Positions 13,152 to 20,930 are shown, counted from the stretch's first letter. The stretch is DNA of 22,639 bases from CAZGOM01 sp964542875 (GCA_964542875.1 CAZIWA010000090.1:1-22639); one strand, 5' to 3'. Numbers and translations are program-made. The notes: generated by a model from the sequence alone, not told the origin.

Positions 13152-13871
13152 TTACTTGAGGCTTTCGCGGCGTTTTTGGCGGGCGCGGACGTGTGCTTTG
13201 GGTGTGACGTGGAAGGTGATGTCGCAGCGGCCGACGCGGCGTTCTTTGTCGCGGTCGCGGGGCTTGGCGGCCATCTGGAGGATCTGCATGTCGAGTGTGA
13301 TGTTGAACTCGGCCTTGGTTTTGAGGAGTTCCTGGATGTCTTCCTTGGCGGTGATGCGGTAGAGGGCGGGGCCGAGGCAGGGGCGGAGGAATTTGTATTG
13401 GAGTTGTTTGCAGACGACGGTGTAGTCGCCGCCACAGATGCCAAAGACGTACATGCCGCCGGCGATTTCGGAGTTGCCAAGGAGGGCTGCGCCGGCCATG
13501 GCGTTGTACCAGTTTTTATTTGCGCGGCGGAAGGGGAGGACTGCGGAGAATGTGTTGGGGCCTTCGCGCTTCATGAGGATGCCGGAGCGGAAGGCGTAAG
13601 GCAACCAGATGAGCGAGCAGACGCGATACCAGAAGTTATTGCGGGCGGAGAGGCGGCTGATGGCGACTTCGATGCGCTCAAAGAAGGAAAGTTTGGAGCC
13701 TGCGGGTTTGGAGGAGGTAACGACTTCTTCGCCAAATTCGTCGGGAATGACGATGTCCCGGGTGGGGCTGTGGGCAGAAGACCCCGAGGAGAGGTTGTTG
13801 TCGAGGTCCGAAATCGTCGCCTGTTTATTCATCTCAGGGCCGTTTGGGGTCCGCGGTGGCTGATGGGTCAT
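13152..13871 (-). CDS. Hotdog-fold protein, DUF4442/PaaI thioesterase-like
   Basis: A 239-residue protein. Residues 1-60 are polar and probably disordered. From about residue 85 it resembles the DUF4442 branch of the hotdog fold: FSAVLPFRRANKNWYNAMAGAALLGNSEIAGG, followed by a strand-rich stretch with YTVVCKQLQYKFLRPC. Members act on acyl thioesters or are uncharacterised; the Asp/Glu/His used by active PaaI-like enzymes cannot be assigned with confidence here. The C-terminus is strongly basic (KAHVRARQKRRESLK). An alternative ATG lies at 13832; neither start has a clear ribosome site. A promoter at 13926-13953 fits. Confidence 0.7.
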   Translation of the reverse strand: MTHQPPRTPNGPEMNKQATISDLDNNLSSGSSAHSPTRDIVIPDEFGEEVVTSSKPAGSKLSFFERIEVAISRLSARNNFWYRVCSLIWLPYAFRSGILMKREGPNTFSAVLPFRRANKNWYNAMAGAALLGNSEIAGGMYVFGICGGDYTVVCKQLQYKFLRPCLGPALYRITAKEDIQELLKTKAEFNITLDMQILQMAAKPRDRDKERRVGRCDITFHVTPKAHVRARQKRRESLK

Positions 13872-13925
13872 TACGCAAAGCTTGTGTTAACAATACTTAA
13901 GTACGGCAGTGGGTTTTGGCAAGGT

Positions 13926-13953
13926 ATTCTAGCCCATTTTCATCAAATGTCAC
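13926..13953 (-). promoter_or_regulatory. Promoter candidate of the hotdog gene
   Basis: The minus strand reads GTGACA (13948-13953), 16 bp, TAGAAT (13926-13931), each five of six matches. The predicted start near 13919 gives a leader of about 48 bases. A weaker overlapping pair, TTGCCA, 17 bp, TAAGTA (13894-13922), lies closer to the gene. Confidence 0.5.
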
Positions 13954-14033
13954 GCCTAAAGATTGCGAATGATCCATGGGGTTTGTCGCAGGCAAGGGGT
14001 TTGGGCTTGTTTGTTTGGTTTTTGTGGGGTGAA

Positions 14034-15809
14034 TTATTTGAAGTCGAGGTCGAATGTCCGGGTGGCGCTGTTGAAGCGACAGGTGACTGCGACGGGGCCG
14101 GGCGTGCCGTCAAGCTTGATGGGGCCGTATTGGCCGGTGGCATCGCCTTCGGTTCTATCACCCCAGGAGCTGGTGCCTTTGCCGAAGGTGACATGACTGA
14201 GTTTGAGGGTGTATTGGCGGTTGGAATTTTCCGGCCGAATGGGTGTGAGGCGGATGACTTTGATGTCCTGGGGCTTGTTGCGGATGATCAAAATGATGGA
14301 TTGATCGAGCTGGAGCGTGCGGGACGTGGGGAGGTCTTTGGTGAGATCGATGACGTCCTGAGGCGCCAGGGCGGAGAGGTCCGGGAATGCCGGGAGGGTC
14401 GGAATGCCCTGTGATTGCGCTTTGGCCAGGATGGGCTGGCTGACACCGGTGCCGGGGTCATCAAACCGGCTGAGGGTGTCCATGCGAAGAAGAAGCTTGC
14501 GGGCGTCGTCGAGGCGTTTTTGCGCGATGAGCTGGTCGACGAGAAAGTGGAGGCCTTTGAGCGAGCGGGGCGGGTTTTGGGCGAAGTAGGCCTGGAAGGG
14601 TTTGGGGTAACGGCTCCAGAGATTTTCGTAGATGATGAGGTCTTTTTCGATTGGCTTTTGGGTGAGGAAGGCGGAGATGGCGGTGTTCATCTCGGAGTCC
14701 GCCATGCGGTGGGTGAAAGTGATCTGGCAGGGGCGAGGCGTGCCGGGAGGTGTGACGCCGCTGGGCCAGAAGACTTCAAAGGTTTGAGCGAAGTCGGGAG
14801 AAGTGGCGTAGTAGTGATTGGAGCCCCAAGCACTGGGGGAAGTGGTGGAGACTTTCCAGCCCAGGGCGTTCAGGTCGGCAATGATGTCGGCGGTGAGCTG
14901 GGCGTTTTGCGATTGAGCGGGGATGTCCCAATTGGTGACATTGCTTTTCATGTAGGCGGTGCCGGAAGAGACGAGCCTGGCGTTGTATTTTTGCAGTGAA
15001 GGAAAGTTGGGCGTGGGGGTGTATGCGGGGAGGAATATGGGATCAGGCGCCGGCGCGAGGCCGTGCTTGGTGATGAGGTCGCCTAGAAGCTTGTCGATGT
15101 GAAGAGAGGCTGCGGTGGAAATTTGCTGCGCCAACGCCTGGTAACGCAGGCTGGCGGACTCTATGCCTTTTTGATTGGCGGTGCATTCGAAAGTTTTACT
15201 GTCGTCAAAGATGAGCATGGGCGTGACGAGATGGTCAAAGACGCGGGTGCCCCTGGCGATGCTGGAATCGCTGGTGGTGACACGAACCTTCGCGATGTAG
15301 GCCTTGTTGAAGAACGGGCCTGACTCGGTGAAGGAGAGGGTGTTTACGCGAATGATGATGTGGGGCAAGGGCTGGCCCTGGACTGACCAGGTGCCGGCGG
15401 GGAAGAAGGAGACTTCCTCAAGAAATGGGGAGCTCTGCAGGGATTTGAAGATGTTGTAAGCGACGCGGCGGTCCAGTGGGCTGTTGGATTCGGCAAGGAC
15501 AACGGCGGACCTTGCCTGAAGCTTGACGTTGCCGGACCAGGAAGTGTTGGCGTTGGCGTTAGAGGTTTTTTGCTCGGCGTTGAGCTTGATGAGGTCCAAC
15601 TCAAGCTGGCCCTGGTTGGGTTGGGTGTAGGTGAACTGGCCGCCTGGCGGGCGGGTGAGGGTGATGGGTTTGGTGGGGACGTTGATGTCCGACAGGTACA
15701 TCAGACAGAGGAAGAGGACGATGGCCGTAAGCGTGGAAAGGGCAAGGATGCCGGCGCTGATCCAGAGCCAGTACCTGGTTTTACGGGGTGAGGCGGGTGT
15801 GGTGGGCAT
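14034..15809 (-). CDS. Membrane-anchored protein of unknown family, paralog A
   Basis: A 591-residue protein with one membrane helix at about residues 13-40 (YWLWISAGILALSTLTAIVL), short cytoplasmic N-terminus, and a large exported part. It is clearly paralogous to the 540-residue protein at 16927-18549: both have FKSLQSS near the start of the exported part, FLPAYT-x-TP-x-F then a KYNAR/AYNAR block, YMKSNVTNWDI versus FMKSNVTTWWI, ALGWKVS, CQITF/CQITY plus HRM/RRM, and a final GDA-(T/S)-GQ-x-GP-(I/L)-KL. I do not recognise the family and see no catalytic motif. The ATG at 15809 has no Shine-Dalgarno but is preceded by the shared 16-bp element at 15815-15830. It may be an envelope structural or trafficking component. 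Confidence 0.85.
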   Translation of the reverse strand: MPTTPASPRKTRYWLWISAGILALSTLTAIVLFLCLMYLSDINVPTKPITLTRPPGGQFTYTQPNQGQLELDLIKLNAEQKTSNANANTSWSGNVKLQARSAVVLAESNSPLDRRVAYNIFKSLQSSPFLEEVSFFPAGTWSVQGQPLPHIIIRVNTLSFTESGPFFNKAYIAKVRVTTSDSSIARGTRVFDHLVTPMLIFDDSKTFECTANQKGIESASLRYQALAQQISTAASLHIDKLLGDLITKHGLAPAPDPIFLPAYTPTPNFPSLQKYNARLVSSGTAYMKSNVTNWDIPAQSQNAQLTADIIADLNALGWKVSTTSPSAWGSNHYYATSPDFAQTFEVFWPSGVTPPGTPRPCQITFTHRMADSEMNTAISAFLTQKPIEKDLIIYENLWSRYPKPFQAYFAQNPPRSLKGLHFLVDQLIAQKRLDDARKLLLRMDTLSRFDDPGTGVSQPILAKAQSQGIPTLPAFPDLSALAPQDVIDLTKDLPTSRTLQLDQSIILIIRNKPQDIKVIRLTPIRPENSNRQYTLKLSHVTFGKGTSSWGDRTEGDATGQYGPIKLDGTPGPVAVTCRFNSATRTFDLDFK

Positions 15810-15814
15810 GATTG

Positions 15815-15830
15815 TGCTAATTTTATAACA
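15815..15830 (-). promoter_or_regulatory. Shared extended -10 element before paralog A
   Basis: TGTTATAAAATTAGCA lies 5 bp before the ATG and is identical to the element before paralog B. It contains TGT directly before TATAAA, an extended -10, and no -35 match. The predicted start falls within a few bases of the ATG, so the message would be nearly leaderless. Confidence 0.55.
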
Positions 15831-15977
15831 CAGCGAAGGGGGTTACGAGTTATGAGGGAATTATGAATTGTGCCGCATACGGTTCAATTAAGGATGATGA
15901 GGCTGTGAAGGAGTAAGAGTGGAGCCGTTACAGATTGATTGGCATGGACCTGCGCGCGTGCAAGAGCATCGTTTTTG

Positions 15978-16027
15978 TATTTACCAGGGCGTACGCGTTA
16001 AAAGCGCTCTGACCCCGGCTGTAAATA
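15978..16027. repeat. Nested inverted repeat, REP-like
   Basis: Outer arms TATTTAC (15978-15984) and GTAAATA (16021-16027) are perfectly complementary. Directly inside, CAGGGCG (15985-15991) pairs with CGCTCTG (16005-16011) with one wobble, leaving a bulge of about 9 bases on the right. The segment AAGCGCTCTGACCCCGG recalls REP elements mobilised by RAYT transposases, from memory and unverified. No transposase is in the window. It lies 60 bp past the 16087 gene's stop and might also act as its transcript end. Confidence 0.5.
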
Positions 16028-16086
16028 GGGCCGTGCTTTGAGCACTCCGGAGAGGAGGCAGGGCGTTGTCGTGCTCTCGGGTCGGG

Positions 16087-16689
16087 CTATTCGTAGATTT
16101 GGCCGCAGTAGAGGAAGTCGGCGAATTGTTCCCAGGTGATGGGAGGAAGCGGGGCGGTTTCTTCGGCGATCTCATCGAGGGTGATGTTTTGGGCGACGGC
16201 GGTTTCAGGTGGGTTGAAGATGACGGCTTCGTCAGGGCTCCAGCCGTCGAAATTTCCGCGGCAGGCGCATTCAAGGAAGGATTTGGTGTCGAGGTTAGAC
16301 CAGCGGCCGCCTAGGGGGGCTTCGACGCCGGCGGAGCCGGTGGGGAGGAGGTTGTTGTTGTACATCTGGCGCAGGTCGACGATTTGCCGGCGCAAGAGTG
16401 CCTGGAAGCGATCCCAGCCTTTGAGGGAGGGCCAGTCCTGGCTGTAGGTTTCTTCCCAGTGGGGGTCGTAGTCGACGGGGAGGGTGGTGTAAGCCTGGTC
16501 GAGGATCTTGACGAAGGTTTCGGGGGTGAGGACGTGCTGGGTCCAATAGTCGAGGCAGACGCTCAGGAGTGAGCGGAGGTAGGTTTCCAGGTCGCGTTCT
16601 TCAGAGGTCTGGTGGGCGCGGTCCAGGGCGGTGATGGCCTGATAGAGGTCATCGTTGGTTTCGATGGGGGTTGTGGGTTTGTCGGTCAT
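16087..16689 (-). CDS. Hypothetical protein, 200 residues
   Basis: I do not recognise this protein. It is acidic and rich in Trp, Tyr, Asp and Glu, with no signal peptide or membrane helix, so it is probably cytoplasmic. Notable segments are YWTQHVLTPETFVKILDQAY, a short LLPTGSAGVEAPLGGRWSNL and the C-terminal PPITWEQFADFLYCGQIYE. The start at 16689 is preferred over 16731 because GAGG lies about 6 bases upstream and the extra 14 residues look non-conserved. It sits between the two paralogs, 237 bp after paralog B, without sequence similarity to either. The coding call rests on frame length, start signal and protein-like composition. Confidence 0.7.
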   Translation of the reverse strand: MTDKPTTPIETNDDLYQAITALDRAHQTSEERDLETYLRSLLSVCLDYWTQHVLTPETFVKILDQAYTTLPVDYDPHWEETYSQDWPSLKGWDRFQALLRRQIVDLRQMYNNNLLPTGSAGVEAPLGGRWSNLDTKSFLECACRGNFDGWSPDEAVIFNPPETAVAQNITLDEIAEETAPLPPITWEQFADFLYCGQIYE

Positions 16690-16926
16690 GGCGGCCTCGC
16701 TTTTTTTGGGGGTTGAGCGGGCGTGGCTCACTGTTGCGGCGCGTAGAGATATGAACTTAGAGGAGTGTAAGCCGGAGCTTGAGGTGGAGGCAAGGGATGC
16801 GCGGAAGTTTGTGCGATGTGGGAAACGACGGCCGCGGTGATTTTGGGGGAGGGGGTGGGTGGATGCAGAGAATCGACCCGGCGCGATTGATTTGACGAGG
16901 GAGATGCTGTTGAAGGCAGCAGGGGC

Positions 16927-18549
16927 TTAATTGAACTGGAGTTGGAAATTCTGCGTGCCGGGAATGAGGCGGGACTGGACGGTGATGGGGGTGTCGTTTT
17001 CGCGGAGCTGGAGTTTGAGGGGGCCGGATTGGCCGGAGGCGTCGCCTGCGGTTTCGCCGCCTATGACGGCTTTGCCGGGTTCGAAGGTGAGCCGAAGGGT
17101 TTTGAAGGCGTAAAGGTTGGCGGTCGTGCGTACGGGTGTGATGCGATCGATGCGAACCTTATCAGGCTGGGATTGACGGAGGATGAAGATGCTGCAGCCC
17201 AGGGGCACGATGCGGGTGGCGGGGAGGTCGCTTGCGAGGAAGCATTCGGATGGCGCGAGCGCATCAATGGCGGGGATTTTAGGGAGGGTGAGGCCAAGTG
17301 ATTTCGCCCTGTCGGCGAGGTCGGACGGTGATTGGCCCAGCTCGAGCCGCTGCAAAGCGTCCGCACGGAGGATGGCTTTTTTAGCCAGGTCGGTTTCTTT
17401 GGCCTTGATGTGCTGATCGATGATGTCCAGAAGGATGGGGAGTGATTGCGGGGGACGTGCGGCGAAGAGCTTGGCCAAGGCGTCCTTGTGGGGGCCCCAG
17501 AAGGCCTTGTAGGTGAGGAGCTCCTGATCTGAGGGACCACGCGCGAGCATGGTTTTGAGGGCGTCGGCAATCTGTTCCGGGGTCATTCGGCGCATGTAGG
17601 TGATCTGGCAGATGTCGGTGGAACGGTCATAGCCCGGGGGTATCAGAGGGCCGTTGGCCCAAGTGAGGACGAGGGTTTCAAGTGTGCCCACGCCGGAGTG
17701 AGCATAGAGGGTGGTGGTGTCTGAAGAATAGTTTTTATCGGAGACCTTCCAACCCAGGGCCTGGGCATCGGCGATGGCCTGGGAAATGAGTTTTTTATCC
17801 GGCGGCTGGTTTTGAATCCACCAGGTGGTGACGTTGGACTTCATGAACGTGGTGCCGGTGGCAAGCATTCTGGCGTTGTAGGCATTGAGGAAGGAGAAGC
17901 TGGGAGTGGCGGTGTATGCCGGAAGGAATTCAGGAGCGGGAACCGTGTTGATGGGGCGATTTTTAAGGTGCCGGTCGAGTACGTTGTCGATTCGCAGAAT
18001 GGCTTGAGCTGCGATGTCCGCGGCGATTTTTTCATCCCGCTGCTGCGCGGCTTGATTTGGCGCAATGGGGGTCGTGAAGCTGATGATGTCCTGGCTGTCG
18101 AACATGACGGGGAGGACGTTCAAGTCGTCCATGTAAGGCGCGTGAAGCATTTTGTTATCGACGCTGACTTGAACGTTGGCGGTGAAGGTGCTGGGCGACC
18201 ATGTGGCTTTGTCGGTGCGGATGGTGATGGTGACATCGGGGAGGGGGCCGCCCAGGGGAGGAATGGAATCGCCGGAATAGAGGGTGAGTTGTTTAAACCG
18301 GTCGGATGATTGGAGGGATTTAAAAAGTGAGGCAGCGATGAACTGATCGAGCTGGCTTTGCGATGGGACGAACACTGCCGCGGTGTGGATGAAAAGGGGA
18401 GAGTTTTTATAGGCGTTGGATTTGAAGGAAGCATTGTCAACGTGGGCTTTGGGGGCGGAAGGCTGGGCGAGCAGGGATTGGGTGAATGCGAATGCACTGA
18501 GGAAGGCGATAAAGAGGGGAGCGGAGCGATGGAGGTGTGGGATGGGCAT
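16927..18549 (-). CDS. Secreted protein of unknown family, paralog B
   Basis: A 540-residue protein with a classical signal peptide: hydrophobic PLFIAFLSAFAFTQSLLA, likely cut after residue 28 (LLA-QP). The remainder aligns along its length with paralog A (14034-15809), including FKSLQSS, FLPAYTATPSF, AYNAR, FMKSNVTTWW, ALGWKVSD, CQITYMRRM and the end GDASGQSGPLKL. The anchored helix of paralog A is therefore replaced here by a cleavable signal, with the helix-like part sitting in a separate small gene 9 bp upstream. No Shine-Dalgarno; TGTTATAAAATTAGCA lies 1 bp before the ATG. Family and function unknown; likely periplasmic or secreted. Confidence 0.87.
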   Translation of the reverse strand: MPIPHLHRSAPLFIAFLSAFAFTQSLLAQPSAPKAHVDNASFKSNAYKNSPLFIHTAAVFVPSQSQLDQFIAASLFKSLQSSDRFKQLTLYSGDSIPPLGGPLPDVTITIRTDKATWSPSTFTANVQVSVDNKMLHAPYMDDLNVLPVMFDSQDIISFTTPIAPNQAAQQRDEKIAADIAAQAILRIDNVLDRHLKNRPINTVPAPEFLPAYTATPSFSFLNAYNARMLATGTTFMKSNVTTWWIQNQPPDKKLISQAIADAQALGWKVSDKNYSSDTTTLYAHSGVGTLETLVLTWANGPLIPPGYDRSTDICQITYMRRMTPEQIADALKTMLARGPSDQELLTYKAFWGPHKDALAKLFAARPPQSLPILLDIIDQHIKAKETDLAKKAILRADALQRLELGQSPSDLADRAKSLGLTLPKIPAIDALAPSECFLASDLPATRIVPLGCSIFILRQSQPDKVRIDRITPVRTTANLYAFKTLRLTFEPGKAVIGGETAGDASGQSGPLKLQLRENDTPITVQSRLIPGTQNFQLQFN

Positions 18550-18550
18550 A

Positions 18551-18566
18551 TGCTAATTTTATAACA
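18551..18566 (-). promoter_or_regulatory. Shared extended -10 element before paralog B
   Basis: This is the same 16 bases as at 15815-15830, here overlapping the last codons and stop of the membrane stub and ending 1 bp before the ATG at 18549. With TGT-TATAAA as an extended -10, transcription would start at or within 2 bases of the ATG, giving a leaderless message. Confidence 0.55.
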
Positions 18567-18873
18567 TGTTGAGGTTGGAAAAGATTGTGATGATTCTCAA
18601 TGCGTTGCCTGAGTTCATGTGGGCATCGCCGTGCGCGGAGAGATTGAAGGAAAAGACATTTGGCTCGGGAATGGTTTCGGTGATGACGCCTGAGGCAGAG
18701 TGCGTGGCGGTGACGTGCGAAGTGGGGACGGGGATGTCGATGTAATAGGTGACCCAGATGGTGAAAGCGCAGAACAAAAGGCCCAGGGCGATGAAAGCAG
18801 GGACGATGATTTTCAGGAAACGCCAGCGGGATTTTTGAGGCGGCGGGGTTGTCAATGGATAACTCCAATGCAT
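18559..18873 (-). CDS. Small single-helix membrane protein (stub of paralog family)
   Basis: A 104-residue protein: polar N-terminus, one membrane helix at about residues 20-45 (IIVPAFIALGLLFCAFTIWV), then YYIDIPVPTSHVTATHSASG and a short polar tail. The helix and the DIPVPT segment resemble the N-terminus of paralog A (SDINVPTKPITLTRPPGG), so this looks like the anchor module of that family without its exported domain. The ATG at 18873 is preferred over a GTG six codons earlier. It follows the M16 gene by 54 bp and precedes paralog B by 9 bp, so the three may be co-transcribed. It could be a genuine partner of paralog B or the remnant of a split gene. Confidence 0.65.
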   Translation of the reverse strand: MHWSYPLTTPPPQKSRWRFLKIIVPAFIALGLLFCAFTIWVTYYIDIPVPTSHVTATHSASGVITETIPEPNVFSFNLSAHGDAHMNSGNALRIITIFSNLNML

Positions 18874-18927
18874 GAGCGAGTGACGCGGCACGGCATTGGG
18901 CCGGCCCGGAAGAAGTACAGATCGAGT

Positions 18928-20166
18928 TTACCCGCGGGTGGGCGGGGTGAGCGCACTGGGGCCGATGGTGACCTGGGTGAGTGCGCCGGGCGGGTTGGTT
19001 TTGAGGTAGTCGTTAACGTGGTCGATCTTGACGGCGGTGACCTGGGCCTGGATCTGGTCAAGCGTGCGGGGGTGGCCGAAGACGAGCTGGTCGGAGGCGA
19101 TTGCACCGGCGCGGGATTGGGTGGATTCGCCTTGCATGACGAGGCGGGCACGGATGCCGACCATGGCGCGGTCGTACTCTTCCTGGGTGATACCGGCGGA
19201 GAGTTTGTCGAGCTCCGCGGTCATGACGTCGAGGGTTTCCTGCGCGCGGGGGGCTGTGGTGCCGGCATAGGCGAGGGTGGTGCCGCGGTCCTGGTTGGCG
19301 GCGTAGGAGGCATAGACGGAGTAGCAGAGGCCGCGTTTTTCGCGGACTTCGGAGAAGAGCCGGCCGGACATGCCGCCTGAGAGGGCGAAGACGCCGATGC
19401 GGTGGCGCATGGCGTTGGGGGAAGTTTCCTTAGGGGCGTCAAAAGCCAGGCCGATGTGGACCTGGGTGCTGGGGGCGTCGAGGTGGGTGACGCCGCGTTG
19501 GCCGGGGGCGGTTTCGACGATGGGGGCGGCGGCGCCTTTCCAGTCGGCGAAGGTTTTGCCGACGGTGTCGCGCAGGTGGTTGAAGTCGAAGCGGCCACAA
19601 AAGCCCAGGACTGCGCCGTGGGGCCGGCTGGTGGCTTGCCAGAAGTTGAAGAGGTCTTGGCGGGTGACGGACTCAATGCCTTCGATGGTGCCGATGGAAG
19701 AGCGGCCAAAGGGCATGGGGAAATGCTTTTTGCGCAGCTCGATGAAGACCTTCTGCTGGGGTTCGTCTTCAAGGCTTTCGATGGATTGGATGCCAAGGTC
19801 CTTGGCGGGCTCGAGCTCGTCGGCGCTTAAGGTGGGGCGGAGGACCATGTCCGCAAGGAGGGGGAAGCCCTTGTCGAAGCGGTCATGGATCATGACGGCG
19901 GAGAGGGTTTGGAATTTGGCTTCCGAGGAGCTGGTGCGCTGAATGCCCAGTGCTTCGATGGCATCGGTGTGGGCGCGGCCGTCGAGGCCGGCGGCGCCGC
20001 GGCAGGCCATTTCGGCCAGCAGGGAGGCGAGGCCTTGTTTGCCTTCGGGCTCCCGGGTGTATCCGCCTGGGACGAAGAAGGTCATGGCCAGGGACTGGCT
20101 GGAGGGGGCGGGTTCGGCCAGGAGGGTGAGGCCGTTTTCGAACGTGTGGGAATGGATGGTGGGCAT
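18928..20166 (-). CDS. M16-family peptidase homologue lacking the zinc motif
   Basis: A 412-residue protein with the two-domain M16B layout. In active enzymes the first domain has an inverted zinc motif HxxEH; here the aligned segment GLASLLAEMACRG reads S48-L-L-A51-E52, so both His and the catalytic Glu are missing. The second domain keeps the R/Y substrate-binding pair, R275-EKRGLC-Y282, within FSEVREKRGLCYSVYASYA. This matches the non-catalytic partner subunit of M16B heterodimers, such as alpha-MPP-like proteins. No catalytic partner is next to it in the window. The start at 20166 fits the family start MPTIHSHTFENGLTLL; no Shine-Dalgarno is visible, and TACAAT lies 9 bases before the ATG. 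No signal peptide is seen. Confidence 0.9.
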   Translation of the reverse strand: MPTIHSHTFENGLTLLAEPAPSSQSLAMTFFVPGGYTREPEGKQGLASLLAEMACRGAAGLDGRAHTDAIEALGIQRTSSSEAKFQTLSAVMIHDRFDKGFPLLADMVLRPTLSADELEPAKDLGIQSIESLEDEPQQKVFIELRKKHFPMPFGRSSIGTIEGIESVTRQDLFNFWQATSRPHGAVLGFCGRFDFNHLRDTVGKTFADWKGAAAPIVETAPGQRGVTHLDAPSTQVHIGLAFDAPKETSPNAMRHRIGVFALSGGMSGRLFSEVREKRGLCYSVYASYAANQDRGTTLAYAGTTAPRAQETLDVMTAELDKLSAGITQEEYDRAMVGIRARLVMQGESTQSRAGAIASDQLVFGHPRTLDQIQAQVTAVKIDHVNDYLKTNPPGALTQVTIGPSALTPPTRG

Positions 20167-20569
20167 GGATGGAAGATTGTAGCTGGAAGCGGGTGAGGCG
20201 GAGTTTTTTTGACAATACGAAGGCACATGCATCCGGGGTATCGGGTTCGGGTTGTCGAGGGCTTCGACAGGATATGCCGCAATTCAGGGATATAGATCAA
20301 TGGAGTTTTTGTTGGCGCGGGTAAGGAGTCCGATTGCCGGTTGTGTGGACGCAACGGGATTCCGAGGCAGGTTCGGAAACCAGCCCCAGGCACCCGGAGC
20401 AGATTATTCAAAGATCCCGATTGGCGATACGAGAGTTCAGTTATGTCGGTGGAGGAGGTTGATCGGGAGCCGGCGGGATGCCGGCGCTGCCGGAGCAGAC
20501 GCGGAATCTTGCCGGAAGGGGGAGGGGAGGGGATGATGTGCGGCCTGGAAAACCTAAGGAGTGACGGAA
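20167..20569. other. Intergenic region between M16 and DUF486 genes
   Basis: This divergent gap of about 400 bp contains copy 2 of the GC-rich repeat (20465-20493) and a purine-rich run before the ribosome site of the next gene. The open frames across it (for example 20252-20536) show no recognisable protein and include the repeat, so I call no gene here. Confidence 0.6.
20465..20493 (+). repeat. Dispersed GC-rich repeat, copy 2
   Basis: This is nearly the same sequence and orientation as 3345-3373: the GGAGCCGGCGGGAYGCCGGY core with T at the variable positions where copy 1 has C, and vice versa. It lies about 75 bp before the DUF486 gene. Confidence 0.7.
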
Positions 20570-20923
20570 ATGCGGACGATTGGGCTGCTTTTGATTTCGA
20601 ACGTGTTCATGACGTTTGCCTGGTATGGGCATTTAAAGAACCATAAGGATTCGGCGATCTGGGTGGTGATCCTGGTGAGCTGGGGGATCGCGTTTTTTGA
20701 GTATTGCTTCATGGTGCCCGCCAACCGGCTGGGCGCGCAGTCTGGGTTTTCGACGGCGGAGCTGAAGACGATCCAGGAAGTGATCACGCTGGTGGTGTTC
20801 TGTGCGTTTTCGGTTTTTTACATGCGCGAGTCTTTGAGCTGGAACCACATCGTGGGGTTTTGCCTGATCGCGGCGGGGGCGGCGTTTGTGTTTAAGCCTT
20901 GGGAGAAGATCGGGGCGGGGTGA
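20570..20923 (+). CDS. DUF486/DMT-type small membrane protein
   Basis: A 117-residue protein of the DUF486 family, now placed among drug/metabolite-transporter-like proteins; transport substrate unknown. Four membrane helices are visible: about residues 3-20, 29-48, 69-88 and 94-112. Conserved family segments include ISNVFMTFAWYGHLK, WGIAFFEYCFMVPANRLG, LKTIQEVITLVVF and WNHIVGFCLIAAGAAFVF. AAGGAG at 20556-20561 lies 8 bases upstream and fixes the ATG at 20570 over the GTG three codons earlier. The gene is followed at once by the AAGGGATAAG element and a bidirectional terminator shared with secDF. Confidence 0.93.
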   Translation: MRTIGLLLISNVFMTFAWYGHLKNHKDSAIWVVILVSWGIAFFEYCFMVPANRLGAQSGFSTAELKTIQEVITLVVFCAFSVFYMRESLSWNHIVGFCLIAAGAAFVFKPWEKIGAG

Positions 20924-20930
20924 AGAAAGG

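Noticed and set aside
13176..14414. Plus-strand open frame of 412 codons across the hotdog gene and paralog A
   Set aside because: It is antisense to two better supported genes and spans the promoter between them; composition is Ala/Gly/Glu/Asp-rich without any recognisable domain.
20252..20536. Small gene in the gap before the DUF486 gene
   Set aside because: The frame includes the dispersed GC-rich repeat, has no ribosome site and no recognisable protein features.
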